From Streptomyces sp. PT12 (lineage in GTDB: Bacteria; Actinomycetota; Actinomycetes; Streptomycetales; Streptomycetaceae), in the NCBI RefSeq assembly GCF_003311645.1, contig NZ_QEST01000096.1, positions 124,001-188,000 on the forward strand: a stretch of DNA of 64,000 bases, given 5' to 3'. A program made the position numbers and the translations under genes. Positions within the stretch are counted from its first letter, which is position 1. Each line of letters starts with the position of its first letter. This document shows, piece after piece, positions 35,604 through 45,017 of this stretch. The notes beneath the pieces were generated by a model, which did no database searches, was not told the DNA's origin, and worked only from the letters and a program-made list of their open reading frames with translations.

Positions 35604-36556
35604 CGCTCACGCCCCAGCCACTGGAGCGGCAGCACCACCGCGAGCACGAGCACGGTCAACGCGACACCGAGCGCGGACGCCTGCCCCACCTGCTGGCTCA
35701 GGAAGGTCAGCCGGTAGATCTCCACGCCGGGGACCATGGTCTCGGTGCCCGGACCACCGCCGGTGGAGACGTAGACGATGTCGAAGCTGGCGAGGGCGGC
35801 GATCACCGTCACGGTCACGCAGACGGCGATCTCGCGGCGAACGCCGGGAATCAGCACGGTCGTCAGCTCTCTGAAGTGGCCCGCGCCATCGAGACGGGCG
35901 GCCTCGAAGAGGCTTGTGTCGATGCGGCCGACGCCCGAGAGGAGCAGGACCGTGCAGAAGCCCAACGAGACCCAGGTGCCGATGAGCCCGACCGCGGGGA
36001 GGGCCGTGTCGAAGTCGGCCAGCCATGGGCGTGCGAGGCCCCCGAGACCGAGGGCCCCGAGGAGTTGGTTGATCGCGCCCTCGGACGAGTAGGCCCAGGT
36101 CCACGCGATGGCGGCGCCCACCAGGGGCAGGATCTGGGGAACGATCAGCACCGCGCGCGCCAGTCCCCCGACCGGGCCGCGATCCACGCGGCTCAGCGCC
36201 GCCGCGCAGAGCAGGCCCGCGCCGACCGGGATGACGGTGAAGAACACGATCAGCACGAAGGCGTGGCCGATCGAGCCCGCCAGCTGGGGATCGGTCAGCA
36301 CGCGCCGGTAGTTGTCGATCCCGACGAACCGCGCCGATCCGAAGCCGTCCCAGTCGTAGAGCGAGTACCGAACCGCCTGCGTGAACGGGTACACCACGAA
36401 CACGGCGTACGCCACCAGGGCCGGGCCCGCCCAGACGAGGCCCGCCATCGAGCGGCCGGCGATGTGCGGCGGGACGCGCTTCCTGGGCGCGCGCGTCGGC
36501 TTACCTCCCCGTTCACGGACCGCCCGCCCCGGCTCAACGGCCGAGTTCGCGCTCAT
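35600..36556 (-). CDS. carbohydrate ABC transporter permease (MalF-like)
   Basis: A 318-residue permease, partner of the MalG-like protein. Transmembrane segments include MAGLVWAGPALVAYAVFVVYPF and the EAA-loop sequence LFEAARLDGAGHFRELTTVLIPG. The N-terminal 35 residues are basic and cytoplasmic. It starts inside the 3' end of the substrate-binding gene (23-base overlap at 36534-36556), indicating translational coupling. Confidence 0.92.
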   Translation of the reverse strand: MSANSAVEPGRAVRERGGKPTRAPRKRVPPHIAGRSMAGLVWAGPALVAYAVFVVYPFTQAVRYSLYDWDGFGSARFVGIDNYRRVLTDPQLAGSIGHAFVLIVFFTVIPVGAGLLCAAALSRVDRGPVGGLARAVLIVPQILPLVGAAIAWTWAYSSEGAINQLLGALGLGGLARPWLADFDTALPAVGLIGTWVSLGFCTVLLLSGVGRIDTSLFEAARLDGAGHFRELTTVLIPGVRREIAVCVTVTVIAALASFDIVYVSTGGGPGTETMVPGVEIYRLTFLSQQVGQASALGVALTVLVLAVVLPLQWLGRER

Positions 36557-37904
36557 AGCCGTCCTCCAACTGGCTGGCCAGCTCTTCGGGTGTGATCCGT
36601 CCGGCCAGGAGCGACTGGATCGAGGGAACGATCGTGCTCACCTGGATGGAGGCGGTGGCGTTCGCCATGAAGTCGACCAGTCCGTCGCTGGCCACGAGGT
36701 GCCCGAACGCCGCCACGGTGTCGCTCACGGCCGAGCCGCGCTCGGTCGCGGGCATGGGCGCGCTCTCGGGACCGGCGGGGATCAGCCCTCCCAGGCGAAC
36801 GGTGAGCTCGCGGGCGCTCGCGTCGGTCTGGACGAAGTCAAGGAAGGCGGCCGCCTCCTGGGGGTGTTCCGACCGTGCGGAGATCGCCAGGTTCGAACCG
36901 GCCGTCATGGCCGAGTACGGGCCGCCCTCCTCCATCGGCGGGAACAGGAAGAAGCCGAAGTCGCCTGAGGACTCGTCGAGCCCGGGTGCGTGCCAGTTGC
37001 CGCTCGGAAAGAAGACGCCCTCGCCTTCCGTGAACCGGATCGGCGCGGCGGACTGGTCGATGCTGTTGACATCGTCGGGGAGGTACCCGTCGGCGGCCCA
37101 TGCCTGGAGGGCGGCGGCGGCCTGGACGGTCGGCTCGGTGTCGATGTCCGCGCCGGGCTGGTTGAACGTCCATGCCTGCATCGGCTCGCTCGTTCCCGCG
37201 TGGCCCATCTGGAGGTTCTGAAGCAGGAAGGCGGTGCCGCCGTCCTTCCCGTTGACCATCATGGGCAACAGGCCCTTCTCGCGTGCCCGGTCCAAGAGGT
37301 CCTCGAACTCGGAGACGGACTCCGGGGGTTGTGACATTCCTATCTCGCCCGCGAGCGACGTGTTGTAGTACACGCCCGTGAGCCCGAAGCCCGGACCGAC
37401 CGCGTAAAGCGACCCCGTGCCGCGGGTCCCTCCGTCCGCGGCGACGCGCGCGGAAAGGAACTGCGACGGTGGCCAGTCGTCCCACCCGTAGGCTTCCGCG
37501 TAGCCGTCGAGGCTGATGATCATCTCGTCCTTCACCAGGTTTCCGAAGGACCCGAGCTTGATGATGTCGGGGGGATTGCTGGTCGACAGGATCCGCGGGG
37601 CGTTGGTGATCAGCGTGGCGTAGTCCTCGCTGTCGACGGTGACGTCCGCGTCCGGATGCTCGGCCTCGAACTCCTCGGCCAGTGCCTCGTAGAGGGGCAC
37701 ATCAGGAGTGCTGACCAGGATGCGGAGCGGTCCTGACACGGCGGGCAGCCTCGTCGCGGGCTCCTGCGGCCCTGGCCCACCGGGGTTACCGGCGCCGGGT
37801 GGGCCGCAGGCGGCCAGGAGGAGAGCGGCCCCCAGGAGCAGGGCCGTTGTGGCGCGTCCGCGGAGGCTCTGGAGGGCCACCATGCCATGGAGGGACGTGG
37901 TCAT
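36534..37904 (-). CDS. extracellular solute-binding lipoprotein of sugar ABC transporter
   Basis: A 456-residue lipoprotein. The signal peptide ends with a lipobox (LLLGAALLLAACGPPG), so the protein should be anchored to the outer face of the membrane by a diacylglyceryl Cys. The fold is SBP_bac_1 type (LRILVSTPDVPLYEALAEEFEAEHPDADVTV, IIKLGSFGNLVKDEMIISLDG, GVYYNTSLAGEIGM). Its ligand is probably an oligosaccharide, but this cannot be specified. AAGGGGAGCGGAG precedes the ATG at 37904, which overlaps the esterase stop. Confidence 0.92.
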   Translation of the reverse strand: MTTSLHGMVALQSLRGRATTALLLGAALLLAACGPPGAGNPGGPGPQEPATRLPAVSGPLRILVSTPDVPLYEALAEEFEAEHPDADVTVDSEDYATLITNAPRILSTSNPPDIIKLGSFGNLVKDEMIISLDGYAEAYGWDDWPPSQFLSARVAADGGTRGTGSLYAVGPGFGLTGVYYNTSLAGEIGMSQPPESVSEFEDLLDRAREKGLLPMMVNGKDGGTAFLLQNLQMGHAGTSEPMQAWTFNQPGADIDTEPTVQAAAALQAWAADGYLPDDVNSIDQSAAPIRFTEGEGVFFPSGNWHAPGLDESSGDFGFFLFPPMEEGGPYSAMTAGSNLAISARSEHPQEAAAFLDFVQTDASARELTVRLGGLIPAGPESAPMPATERGSAVSDTVAAFGHLVASDGLVDFMANATASIQVSTIVPSIQSLLAGRITPEELASQLEDGYERELGR

Positions 37905-38914
37905 CTCCGCTCCCCTTGGTCGAACAGCGTGGTGCGGGGACGGGGCGACGCGGAGTCGAGGGCCTTGCGGATCGCGTCTCCGGCCAGGTCGAGGGCCCGG
38001 CGCGCGTCCGGCGTCACACCGGCCATCTGGAAGAACCCGTGGATCTGGCCGGGGAACGCCAGGAGGTCGACCGGCACTCCGGCGTCCCGGAGACGATCGG
38101 CATAGCGCTCGCCCTCGCCGCGGAGCACGTCGTGCTCGGCGAGGATGACGGTGGCGGGGGGAAGGCCGCTCAGACCGGCCGCCCGGAGGGGCGCGGCGAG
38201 AGGGTCGTCGCGGTGGCTGCCCTCGGGGTCGTACTGGTCCCAGAGCCAGGCGATCCGTTCACAGGCGGCGGCCCCGAAGTCCCGCTGCCCGACGAAGCCG
38301 CGATAGCGGCGCCGAAAGGCCGCCTTGTACTCGCTGTCCCCGTGGTCGAGCACCGGATAGACCAGCAGCTGTGCCGCGAGGTCCAGTTGACGCTCACGGG
38401 CGGCCAGACATGCGGCGGCCGCGAGGTTCCCGCCCGAACTGTCCCCGCCCACGGCCACGGCCCCGTATCTGGATCGGGCCCAGTCGAGCACCCGCAGGAC
38501 ATCCTCGAGCCCGGCGGGAAACGGATGCTCGGGAGCCAGCCGGTAGTCGACCGAAACGACCGCGCACCGGGCGCGGTTGGCCAGGGATCGCGCGACTCCG
38601 TCGTAGCCGTCGAGGTCGCCGTGGACCCAGCCGCCCCCGTGCACCCATACCAGCACGTCCACGGCGTCGGGGGATGGCAGGACGCGTCGCACCGGCACCC
38701 CTGAGGCGTCGAGGTCTTCGGAGGAGAAGACCGGCTCAAGCGCGCCCCGCACCGCCAGCGCGCGGTCGCGGGTGGTCCGGCGCAGCGCCTCCGTGTCATC
38801 CCACCGCATCGCCCCGTCCGGGTTGAGCTCCAGGTACCTGCCCACCTCGGGGCGGATCCTCGGAGCCGTCGGGTCGGCCGCCCGCGAAGCGGGCCCGGGT
38901 CCTCGCGAGTTCAT
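37901..38914 (-). CDS. alpha/beta hydrolase of the hormone-sensitive lipase family
   Basis: A 337-residue esterase. The oxyanion-hole motif is HGGGWVHGDLDGY, the nucleophile elbow GGDSSGGNLAAAACLAAR, and the acid and His are in ILAEHDVLRGEGERYADRL and FPGQIHGFFQMAGV. No signal peptide, so it acts in the cytoplasm. GAGGAGG precedes the ATG at 38914. It is the first gene of an operon with the solute-binding protein and two permeases (ATGA overlap), suggesting it de-esterifies the imported compound, perhaps an acetylated or other acylated sugar (inference). Confidence 0.9.
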   Translation of the reverse strand: MNSRGPGPASRAADPTAPRIRPEVGRYLELNPDGAMRWDDTEALRRTTRDRALAVRGALEPVFSSEDLDASGVPVRRVLPSPDAVDVLVWVHGGGWVHGDLDGYDGVARSLANRARCAVVSVDYRLAPEHPFPAGLEDVLRVLDWARSRYGAVAVGGDSSGGNLAAAACLAARERQLDLAAQLLVYPVLDHGDSEYKAAFRRRYRGFVGQRDFGAAACERIAWLWDQYDPEGSHRDDPLAAPLRAAGLSGLPPATVILAEHDVLRGEGERYADRLRDAGVPVDLLAFPGQIHGFFQMAGVTPDARRALDLAGDAIRKALDSASPRPRTTLFDQGERR

Positions 38915-38949
38915 CTCGACTGACCTCCTCGTCGCATCGGAAACAAACT

Positions 38950-38990
38950 GAGTGCTCGGTCTGTTTCGCAAACGTAACGAGTGCTCGGTC
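38950..38990. promoter_or_regulatory. direct-repeated operator between the esterase operon and the TetR gene
   Basis: GAGTGCTCGGTC occurs at 38950-38961 and 38979-38990, 29 bases apart, in the 97-base divergent promoter region. Each copy holds a partial dyad (CGAGTGCTCG in the second), as expected for a TetR operator with two sites. Confidence 0.65.
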
Positions 38991-39011
38991 GGTTGTCTAG
39001 TATGGGGAGGC

Positions 39012-39650
39012 ATGAGCACTCCAACGACGCCCACCGCGGGCGCCCGGGGCGATGGCCACAAGATCTCGGCGCGTGGGGAGGCGCGACGCGCGCGCATCAT
39101 CGAGGTCGCGACATCGCTGCTCGCGCGGAACGGCTCAAGGGGAACGTCCCTGGCCCAGATCGCCTCGGCGGCCGGTGTCTCTCAGACCGGGCTGCTCCAC
39201 CACTTCTCGACCAAGGAGCAGCTTCTGCACGCGGTGCTCGACCGCCGGGACGAGCACGAGAACGCCCTGCTCTGGCGGGGCGGTCCGGATCCCGGACTCG
39301 GCATCTTCGACATCGTCGCCGACGTCGTCGCCGACTGGCCGAAGCACCCCGAGCTGGTGGGTCTCGTCGCCATCCTCGTCGCGGAGAACGTCGGCACCGA
39401 CGCCGTCCTCAAGGACCGGCTCACCGCCACGTACCGCGCAACCGTCGCGCGACTCGAGGAGACGCTGGTGTCCGCGCGAGCGCGAGGCGAGATCCGTGCG
39501 GACGTCGACCTGCACGCCAAGGCCATCGAGATCCTCGCGTTCCTCAGCGGCCTTGAGATGGCCTGGCTCGTCGACAGCGACGTGCCCGCCCATGCGACCG
39601 CCATCGGATGGGCCGCCGCACAGGTGGAGGCCCTTGCCCTCACCCGGTGA
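39012..39650 (+). CDS. TetR-family transcriptional regulator
   Basis: A 212-residue regulator. The N-terminal helix-turn-helix is RRARIIEVATSLLARNGSRGTSLAQIASAAGVSQTGLLHHFSTKEQLLHAVLDRR. The C-terminal ligand domain is of TetR_C_6 type (VGLVAILVAENVGTDAVLKDRL). GGGAGG precedes the ATG at 39012; the frame extends upstream but that sequence contains operator repeats. It is divergent from the esterase-ABC operon and the likely repressor of both. Confidence 0.92.
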   Translation: MSTPTTPTAGARGDGHKISARGEARRARIIEVATSLLARNGSRGTSLAQIASAAGVSQTGLLHHFSTKEQLLHAVLDRRDEHENALLWRGGPDPGLGIFDIVADVVADWPKHPELVGLVAILVAENVGTDAVLKDRLTATYRATVARLEETLVSARARGEIRADVDLHAKAIEILAFLSGLEMAWLVDSDVPAHATAIGWAAAQVEALALTR

Positions 39651-39810
39651 TCAAGGTGGCGTTGGTCTGGACGCAGCGGTAAACGCGGCCCGCTCGGCGC
39701 GGGTCCCCGAAGGGGGCGGGCAACGCGGTGAACGTCCGCGGACCGCATCACCGAACTCACCAACGCCAACAGGCGACGTGCGCAAGAGATCTGGAGAAGG
39801 ACCTGGCGGC

Positions 39811-39850
39811 AGCCCGCGGCAGCCCGCGGCAGCCCGCGGCAGCCCGCGGC
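39811..39850 (+). repeat. four perfect tandem copies of a 10-base unit
   Basis: AGCCCGCGGC repeated four times in the region downstream of the TetR gene. No gene is assigned across it (39651-39928). Confidence 0.92.
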
Positions 39851-39899
39851 AGGATGATCCGCGCGGAGAACGCCCGACTCACCTACCCACCTCCGCGAC

Positions 39900-39937
39900 G
39901 GGGCCTGACCAGCAGCCTTCTACGCTGGTCAGGCCCC
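39900..39937. terminator. hairpin terminator between TetR and dienelactone hydrolase genes
   Basis: A perfect 14-bp stem (GGGGCCTGACCAGC, 39900-39913, with its complement at 39924-39937) and a 10-base loop between convergent genes. The frameshifted hydrolase frame runs into it, while the restored frame stops at 39945, just outside. Confidence 0.8.
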
Positions 39938-40810
39938 TACTCGGTCAGTAGCCGTTGGCCAGGGTGCGGTCGAGGAGGCGGAGCAGGCGGTCCCAGTGGC
40001 GCTGGAGTCCGGCGGGTCGAAGGCGTCGGTGTCGGACATGGTGAACCCGTGGACGGTGCCGGGGTAGATCTCGGAGGTGTAGTCGACCTCCGCGGCGTCC
40101 AGGGCCCGGTTGAGCTCGCCGAGGGTTTTGGGCGTCAGGTCGCTTTCGGCGTGGCCGAAGTGGACGTCGGCGGTGATCTCGGCGAGGGCGTCGGGCCCGT
40201 CCGCGCCCACGGGGCCGTGGAATGCGGCGAGGGCGGCCACGTGGCCGGGATGGGCCGCGGCGGTGCGCATCGCCACGAGGCCGCCTATGCAGTAGCCGGT
40301 CACCGCGACCGGTCCGACGCCGACCTCGGGCTGGGCGGTGAGGAACCTGAGGTAGGCGTCGGCGTCGCTCAGGACACGTTCGGCGGTGTGCGCCTCGATC
40401 AAGGGCATCAACTGGGCCATGAGCGCGGGCCGGACCTCTTCACCGATGTGCTCGGGAAGTTCGATCACCGGTGCCGGGCCGTGCCGGTAGAAGAGGTTGG
40501 GGACGAGCACGTAGTACCCGTGCCCGGCCAGTTCGCGGGCCATCTCCCGCAGCACGGGCCGGATGCCGAAGCCGTCCGCGTACATCAGCACCCCTGGGTG
40601 CCGCTCGCCGCGGTCGGGGAAGGCGGCGAGTGCCCTGCCCGCCAGCTCACGCGGTCGCCGCTCGGCGACATCGCGCCACATGCGGGCGCTGGCCGCCGCG
40701 AACGCGTCGATGCCCTCGGGGTCCGCCTCCCCCCACGCCGCGCAGCGCGCGGCCCAGGACTCGGCGGACTCCGGGGTGTGTCCGGCCGCGACAAGCTGCA
40801 CGACGAGCAT
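39929..40810 (-). pseudogene. dienelactone hydrolase family protein with frameshifted C-terminus
   Basis: A dienelactone hydrolase-like alpha/beta hydrolase (HPGVLMYADGFGIRPVLREMARELAGHGYYVLVPN; nucleophile Cys in VTGYCIGGLVAMRTAAAH; His in YPGTVHGFTMSDTDAFD). After FDP the frame reads PDSSATGTACS to a stop at 39929. One extra C near 40018 would restore AGLQRHWDRLLRLLDRTLANGY and a stop at 39945-39947, the expected C-terminus. The first about 55 residues (ESAESWAARCAAWGEADPEG) do not resemble this family, so the N-terminus may be a fusion or from a wrong start. The catalytic core is intact, so some function may remain. It is 61 bases downstream of the LanC gene, but I do not assign it to the lanthipeptide pathway. 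Confidence 0.72.
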
Positions 40811-40871
40811 CGCCGGGTCGATGAAACCCGCACCCCGGGTCGGCCGCCGCCCCGCACCTCAGGCGGAAGAT

Positions 40872-42068
40872 TCAGGAGGCGAGCAGAACGGCGTCCCAGG
40901 GGGCCGTTCGAGGGTGGGCGAGGAGTTGGGCGTAGTCAGCCAGGGCGAGGGCAGCGCCAGCTTTGCCGGTGAGGAGGCCCGGTGTGGCGGAGGACAGCGA
41001 CAGGGCGGTGTTCACAGCGCGGGCCGCCAGCTGGGCGTTGCTGTGGCGGGCGCTGATGAGAACGCCTGCCGCGCCGTGGCAGAGGCCGGGACCTTCGGTG
41101 TCCCAGGCAGTGAGATCGGCGGCGAGGTGCCCGAGGGCCGTTGTGGCGGCATGGAGGAGGGTGGGGTCGTTGAGGACTTGACCGGCGTGGTTGAGGGCGG
41201 TGGCGATCCCTGGGGTGCCGTAGCACCAGGCCGTTCTGCGACCTGGGGTGATGCTGGGCGTTGGGGTGGGGCCGGTGTCGAGGTCGGTGCCGCTGATGTG
41301 GGGTGGCCAGGTGGGGCCGGGGCCTGCCCAGGTGAGGAGCCAGTGGGCGGCTTTGGCGATGGCGTCGTGTTGGCCGGGGACGGTGTGGCCCGCGCGTTGG
41401 GCGAGGGCGAGGAAGGCGAGGGGGCCTGCGATTCCGTGGGCCATGCCAGTGGTGGCAGCACCCGATGGGGGAACACGGACGGTTGGCGGATGGGCGTGGG
41501 CAGGGAGCCACCAGCCGGGGCGGGTGCCCTGGTCGGTGAGGATCATCCCGGTGAGCGTGGTCAGGGCGGCTCGGAGTCCCGTGGCGGCATCGGTGTGGTG
41601 GCCCGTGGTATGGGCGGCGAGGAGGATGCGGCCGATGCCGCTCAGGCCCTTGATCGCGTCGTAGACGGCCCAGGGTGTCCATGGGTGAGGGCTGGTCTGT
41701 TGGTGGCGGGCGAGGGCTTGGGCGCGGGCCGAGAGCCAGCCGGTGGCACGGGGCACGAGGGCATGGTGGGGGCCGCGGTCGGGGAGGTGGGCGGTGCCGA
41801 TGATCAACGAGGTGGCGAGGGCGCCGGGTCCGGTGTGGACGCCGTCAGATGGGGCGTCGCCGAGGGCGCGAGAGGCCGCGTTCCAGTGGTGGGCGGCGGT
41901 GTTCGCGTCGCCGAGGCAGGCGTGAAGGAGAGCGGTGCCTGCCAGTCCGTAGCAGAGGGTGTGCGCGGCGCGGGTGGTGATGGCGGAGGTGACGGACTCG
42001 GTGGGCCTGAGGGCACGGGCCCGTTCTTCAGCCTTGGTGGCGGCCATGCGGCGGAGATGGTCGGTCAT
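40872..42068 (-). CDS. LanC-type lanthionine cyclase (FxLD system)
   Basis: A 398-residue class I lanthipeptide cyclase that adds Cys thiols to dehydroamino acids to form (methyl)lanthionine rings. Zinc ligands are Cys282 in WCYGTPG and Cys330-His331 in LCHGAAG, the pattern of NisC. GMAHGIAGPLAFLALA and the SLSSATPGLLTGKAGAALALADY segment are further LanC repeats of the alpha,alpha-toroid. The start overlaps the LanB stop (ATGA, 42065-42068), so translation is coupled. Together with LanB and the methyltransferase, it defines a complete modification set. Confidence 0.93.
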   Translation of the reverse strand: MTDHLRRMAATKAEERARALRPTESVTSAITTRAAHTLCYGLAGTALLHACLGDANTAAHHWNAASRALGDAPSDGVHTGPGALATSLIIGTAHLPDRGPHHALVPRATGWLSARAQALARHQQTSPHPWTPWAVYDAIKGLSGIGRILLAAHTTGHHTDAATGLRAALTTLTGMILTDQGTRPGWWLPAHAHPPTVRVPPSGAATTGMAHGIAGPLAFLALAQRAGHTVPGQHDAIAKAAHWLLTWAGPGPTWPPHISGTDLDTGPTPTPSITPGRRTAWCYGTPGIATALNHAGQVLNDPTLLHAATTALGHLAADLTAWDTEGPGLCHGAAGVLISARHSNAQLAARAVNTALSLSSATPGLLTGKAGAALALADYAQLLAHPRTAPWDAVLLAS

Positions 42069-44923
42069 GGGCGGTGGAGGAAGTCGGCGGCGAGGGTTCG
42101 GACGAGGCGTTCATGGCCGGGGTCGGTGCCCAGGAGCCGATTGTTGTGCAGGTGGATGAGGTCGGAGGCGCAGGCGGCGGTGAGCGCAATGGGTAGGAGA
42201 TCGCGGTAGGCGAGGAGGGCTCTGTGGTGTCGGGCGTGATAGGAGGCCAGGGCGGGCGGAACGAGGGCTTGGGCACCGTCGCGGATGGCGGGGCGGAGGG
42301 CATCCCGGTGGTGGCGTTGGTTCGGGGTCAGTCGGCCCGGCTCGAGGGCTCGTCGAGGCTGTTCGGACGCGAGGGTCGTGGCGATCTCGGCGGACGAGGC
42401 GGCGGCGAGGAGGAGGCGTTGGTTCTCCGTGAGGGCGAGGGCATGGAGGGCGAGTGCGCTGTCCGCGTGGAAGAAGTTCTCGGCGGCGGTGATGGCCTGG
42501 TCGCCGCCGTATCGCTCGATCTCCTGGTCGTAGGGCTCGAGGTGGAGGCCGTCGCGCAGTCCTCGTCGGTGGAGGTGGGCGACTGCAGTGGCGAGTTGGG
42601 GTTGAACATGACCGTTCAGGGTGGCGGGGTCGCCGTGGAAGCGGAGGCGAAGGTGAGGGCCGAGCGCCGGGGTGGTGTAGCGGATCCAGAACCAGCGGTC
42701 GATGCCGGTTTCGATGGTCAGTTGGTCGAGCAGCGGGGTGAGCTCGGTGAGGGTGGCGTCGTGGAGGTGGGCCGGACCGGGGAGAACGGCGGACAGCCAG
42801 GTGCCACCGGGGAGGTGGCGACCTGCGCGCGGTGCCCGGATGGCTCGGTGGGGGCTGGGCCGGGGCTGGGGTGGGGCGTCACGGCGGGTGAGGGAGACGA
42901 CGAGTTCGAGGTGGTGGCGTTCGCCGTCGGGGCCCGGGAGGACACCGAGGGCTTCGGGGGAGCCGAGGGGTTCGTGGAGGGTACGGGTGCCCCGGTGGAC
43001 GCTGCGGCGCAGGAGTTCGCGCTCGTCGGGATCGTGGAGGTCGAGTGGAAGATGGCGGTCATTCTCGGTGGCGACCACGGTGTCGGGAAGGGCGGGGTGG
43101 ACGGTGTGCCGCCAGGCTACGAGTGCGCTGGTGAAGGCGGCGCGGTTGCCTGCGGTGGCGGCCAGTTCGGCGGGTATCTGCCAGCGGGCGGGGCAGAGAA
43201 GGATGTCGCGGTAGCGCACGCGGGGTGTGAAAGGGAAGGCCGACAGCGGGCCCCAGTTCCAGGGGTGCCATGGGCGGGTACCGGCGTGGCCGAGCAGATG
43301 CAGGGCACGGGCGACTGGGGGTAGCAGACGGGGCGCGATGCGGCTGCGGAGGACCGGGGTGACGGGACGGTCGTGGCGGGTGGACCACAGCAGCAGATGC
43401 GTACCGGTGGTGGTGAGGGCCAGTTCCTCGGGGATCAGGTCTCCCGGTCGGGTGGGAACGCCGAGGGGGATACGCCAGGGGGCGGTGCCCGTCTCGACGT
43501 TGAGCGCTCCGGTGGCAGCGGTACGAGTGCGGCAGACGATCTCGGCGACCATCGTTCCGGTTCCGTCGTCGGCGTGCTGAGTGACGGCGAGTTCGGGTAG
43601 CCAGCGGGTCCAGCGCCCCGATGCCGCGCCTGCGTCCTGCGAGCCGGTCCCGGGCACGACGGCGACGCCGAGCGCCCCGCTGGCCGTGTTGAGGAGCTGT
43701 AGGTGGATCTCGGCAGTGCGGGGTGGCGGCAGCGGGGAGGGGTTGGCGAGCCGGTCGAGGTCACGGTCCTGGAGAACGATCTCTGGTGTACCGGTGCTGA
43801 GGGAACCGGCGAGCAGGGACGCCAGTGCGGCCATGCGGGAGGGGACAAGCCCCTCGTCGGTGCCGAGTGCGTCGTGGGCCGTCGGTGGCCCGAGACCTGT
43901 CACAGGGTCGAGGGCTTCGAGAAGGGGAACGAGTCTGTGGCGGCCGTAACGAGCGCTGAAGCGGCGGTGGTAGTCGCCGAGCGGTGGGTTGCGGTGGCCG
44001 ATGCGCCAGAGGACGGAGGCGGCAAGGGCGGCGCTGTCACTCACGATTCGAGGCAGGGCGATCTCGGCGTCGGCGAGGGTGTCCACGGTCAGCGGGCGCG
44101 TGGAGTGGTGGAGGGAGGCGGCGAGATCCTGAGCCGCTGACAGGAGGGGCCGACGGTGGGGTGAGCCGGGAGGGTGTGCGTCGGCCTCCCGGATGAGGGT
44201 GCCCAGGCGCTCCAGTGTGCGGGCGGCTGGGGAACGCGCCGGGAGGCGGCGCAGAAGATGCTGGATTGGGTCGGCACGAAGGTCGCTCGGGAGGAGGTCG
44301 CCGAGCAGGATTCCCGCCTCGATCATGTGCAGCACGGCGCGGGCGATGGTGGAGGCGCTCGCGCCGGGATGACGGTCGGCCAGTTCCGCGAGTATGGAGG
44401 CGGCTGGCGCGCCGTCCGCGCAGGCGCGGAGTAGCCAACGGGAGACTCGGGTGTCCCGCACGCTGCCGATCTCCGCGCCGCGCTCGGTGGGGCGCTCGAC
44501 CTCCAGCCGGTCGCCGCGCCGGGTGACCAGGTTGCTGGTGGTCAGGGTGAGTGCACGCAGCAACTCCGGCTGTTCGTACAGTAGTTGATCGGCGAGGGCC
44601 GACAGCCAGTGTGGGCTCGGTGTGGTGATGGCGCGGTGGACCGGGCCCAGCCGCAGCGTGGTGGCACGGGCGGTCAGGGAGGCTGGCGCCACACCCGCGA
44701 AGACGCCGTGCGGGGTGGTGCGGCAGCGTGAACGGAGGTCGTAGCCGCGCAGGGTGGCCCTGGTGCGAACGTCGCTGTCGGCTTCTGAGGGCTCGATGCC
44801 CCGATTGGCGATGAGAATCCCCTCGGCCAGGAGACCGTCGGCCCCATGGCCGACTTCTCGGTGGGGCCGAAGCGGTAATCGGGCCATGGCCACCGGGTGA
44901 GCCGAGAACAGCCTGCGGGGCAT
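42065..44923 (-). CDS. full-length LanB-type lantibiotic dehydratase (FxLD system)
   Basis: A 952-residue dehydratase predicted to use glutamyl-tRNA to activate Ser/Thr in the precursor and eliminate to Dha/Dhb. The N-terminal glutamylation domain begins ARLPLRPHREVGHGADGLLAEGI and includes the signature RCRTTPHGVFAGVAPA. The C-terminal SpaB_C elimination domain includes TWLSAVLPGPAHLHDATLTE, DRWFWIRYTTPALGPHLRLRFHG and EPYDQEIERYGGDQAI. Both activities are thus in one chain, unlike split thiopeptide dehydratases. The start at 44923 (MPRRLFSAHP) leaves 94 bases after the precursor stop; the frame is open to 45067 but that stretch overlaps the precursor gene. Confidence 0.93.
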   Translation of the reverse strand: MPRRLFSAHPVAMARLPLRPHREVGHGADGLLAEGILIANRGIEPSEADSDVRTRATLRGYDLRSRCRTTPHGVFAGVAPASLTARATTLRLGPVHRAITTPSPHWLSALADQLLYEQPELLRALTLTTSNLVTRRGDRLEVERPTERGAEIGSVRDTRVSRWLLRACADGAPAASILAELADRHPGASASTIARAVLHMIEAGILLGDLLPSDLRADPIQHLLRRLPARSPAARTLERLGTLIREADAHPPGSPHRRPLLSAAQDLAASLHHSTRPLTVDTLADAEIALPRIVSDSAALAASVLWRIGHRNPPLGDYHRRFSARYGRHRLVPLLEALDPVTGLGPPTAHDALGTDEGLVPSRMAALASLLAGSLSTGTPEIVLQDRDLDRLANPSPLPPPRTAEIHLQLLNTASGALGVAVVPGTGSQDAGAASGRWTRWLPELAVTQHADDGTGTMVAEIVCRTRTAATGALNVETGTAPWRIPLGVPTRPGDLIPEELALTTTGTHLLLWSTRHDRPVTPVLRSRIAPRLLPPVARALHLLGHAGTRPWHPWNWGPLSAFPFTPRVRYRDILLCPARWQIPAELAATAGNRAAFTSALVAWRHTVHPALPDTVVATENDRHLPLDLHDPDERELLRRSVHRGTRTLHEPLGSPEALGVLPGPDGERHHLELVVSLTRRDAPPQPRPSPHRAIRAPRAGRHLPGGTWLSAVLPGPAHLHDATLTELTPLLDQLTIETGIDRWFWIRYTTPALGPHLRLRFHGDPATLNGHVQPQLATAVAHLHRRGLRDGLHLEPYDQEIERYGGDQAITAAENFFHADSALALHALALTENQRLLLAAASSAEIATTLASEQPRRALEPGRLTPNQRHHRDALRPAIRDGAQALVPPALASYHARHHRALLAYRDLLPIALTAACASDLIHLHNNRLLGTDPGHERLVRTLAADFLHRP

Positions 44924-44968
44924 CGCACCACCGTTCGTCGGAGGCGTGGACGTGGGAATGACGAGGAC

Positions 44969-44998
44969 GCGGCCGGGCGGGATGGGCACCCGGGCCGC
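44969..44998 (-). terminator. hairpin between precursor and LanB genes
   Basis: GCGGCCGGGC (44969-44978) and CCCGGGCCGC (44989-44998) pair with one bulge over a 10-base loop. Partial terminators or processing stems at this place often raise the ratio of precursor to enzyme mRNA in lanthipeptide operons. Confidence 0.6.
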
Positions 44999-45017
44999 TC
45001 GCGGTCCCGAAGCCCCT

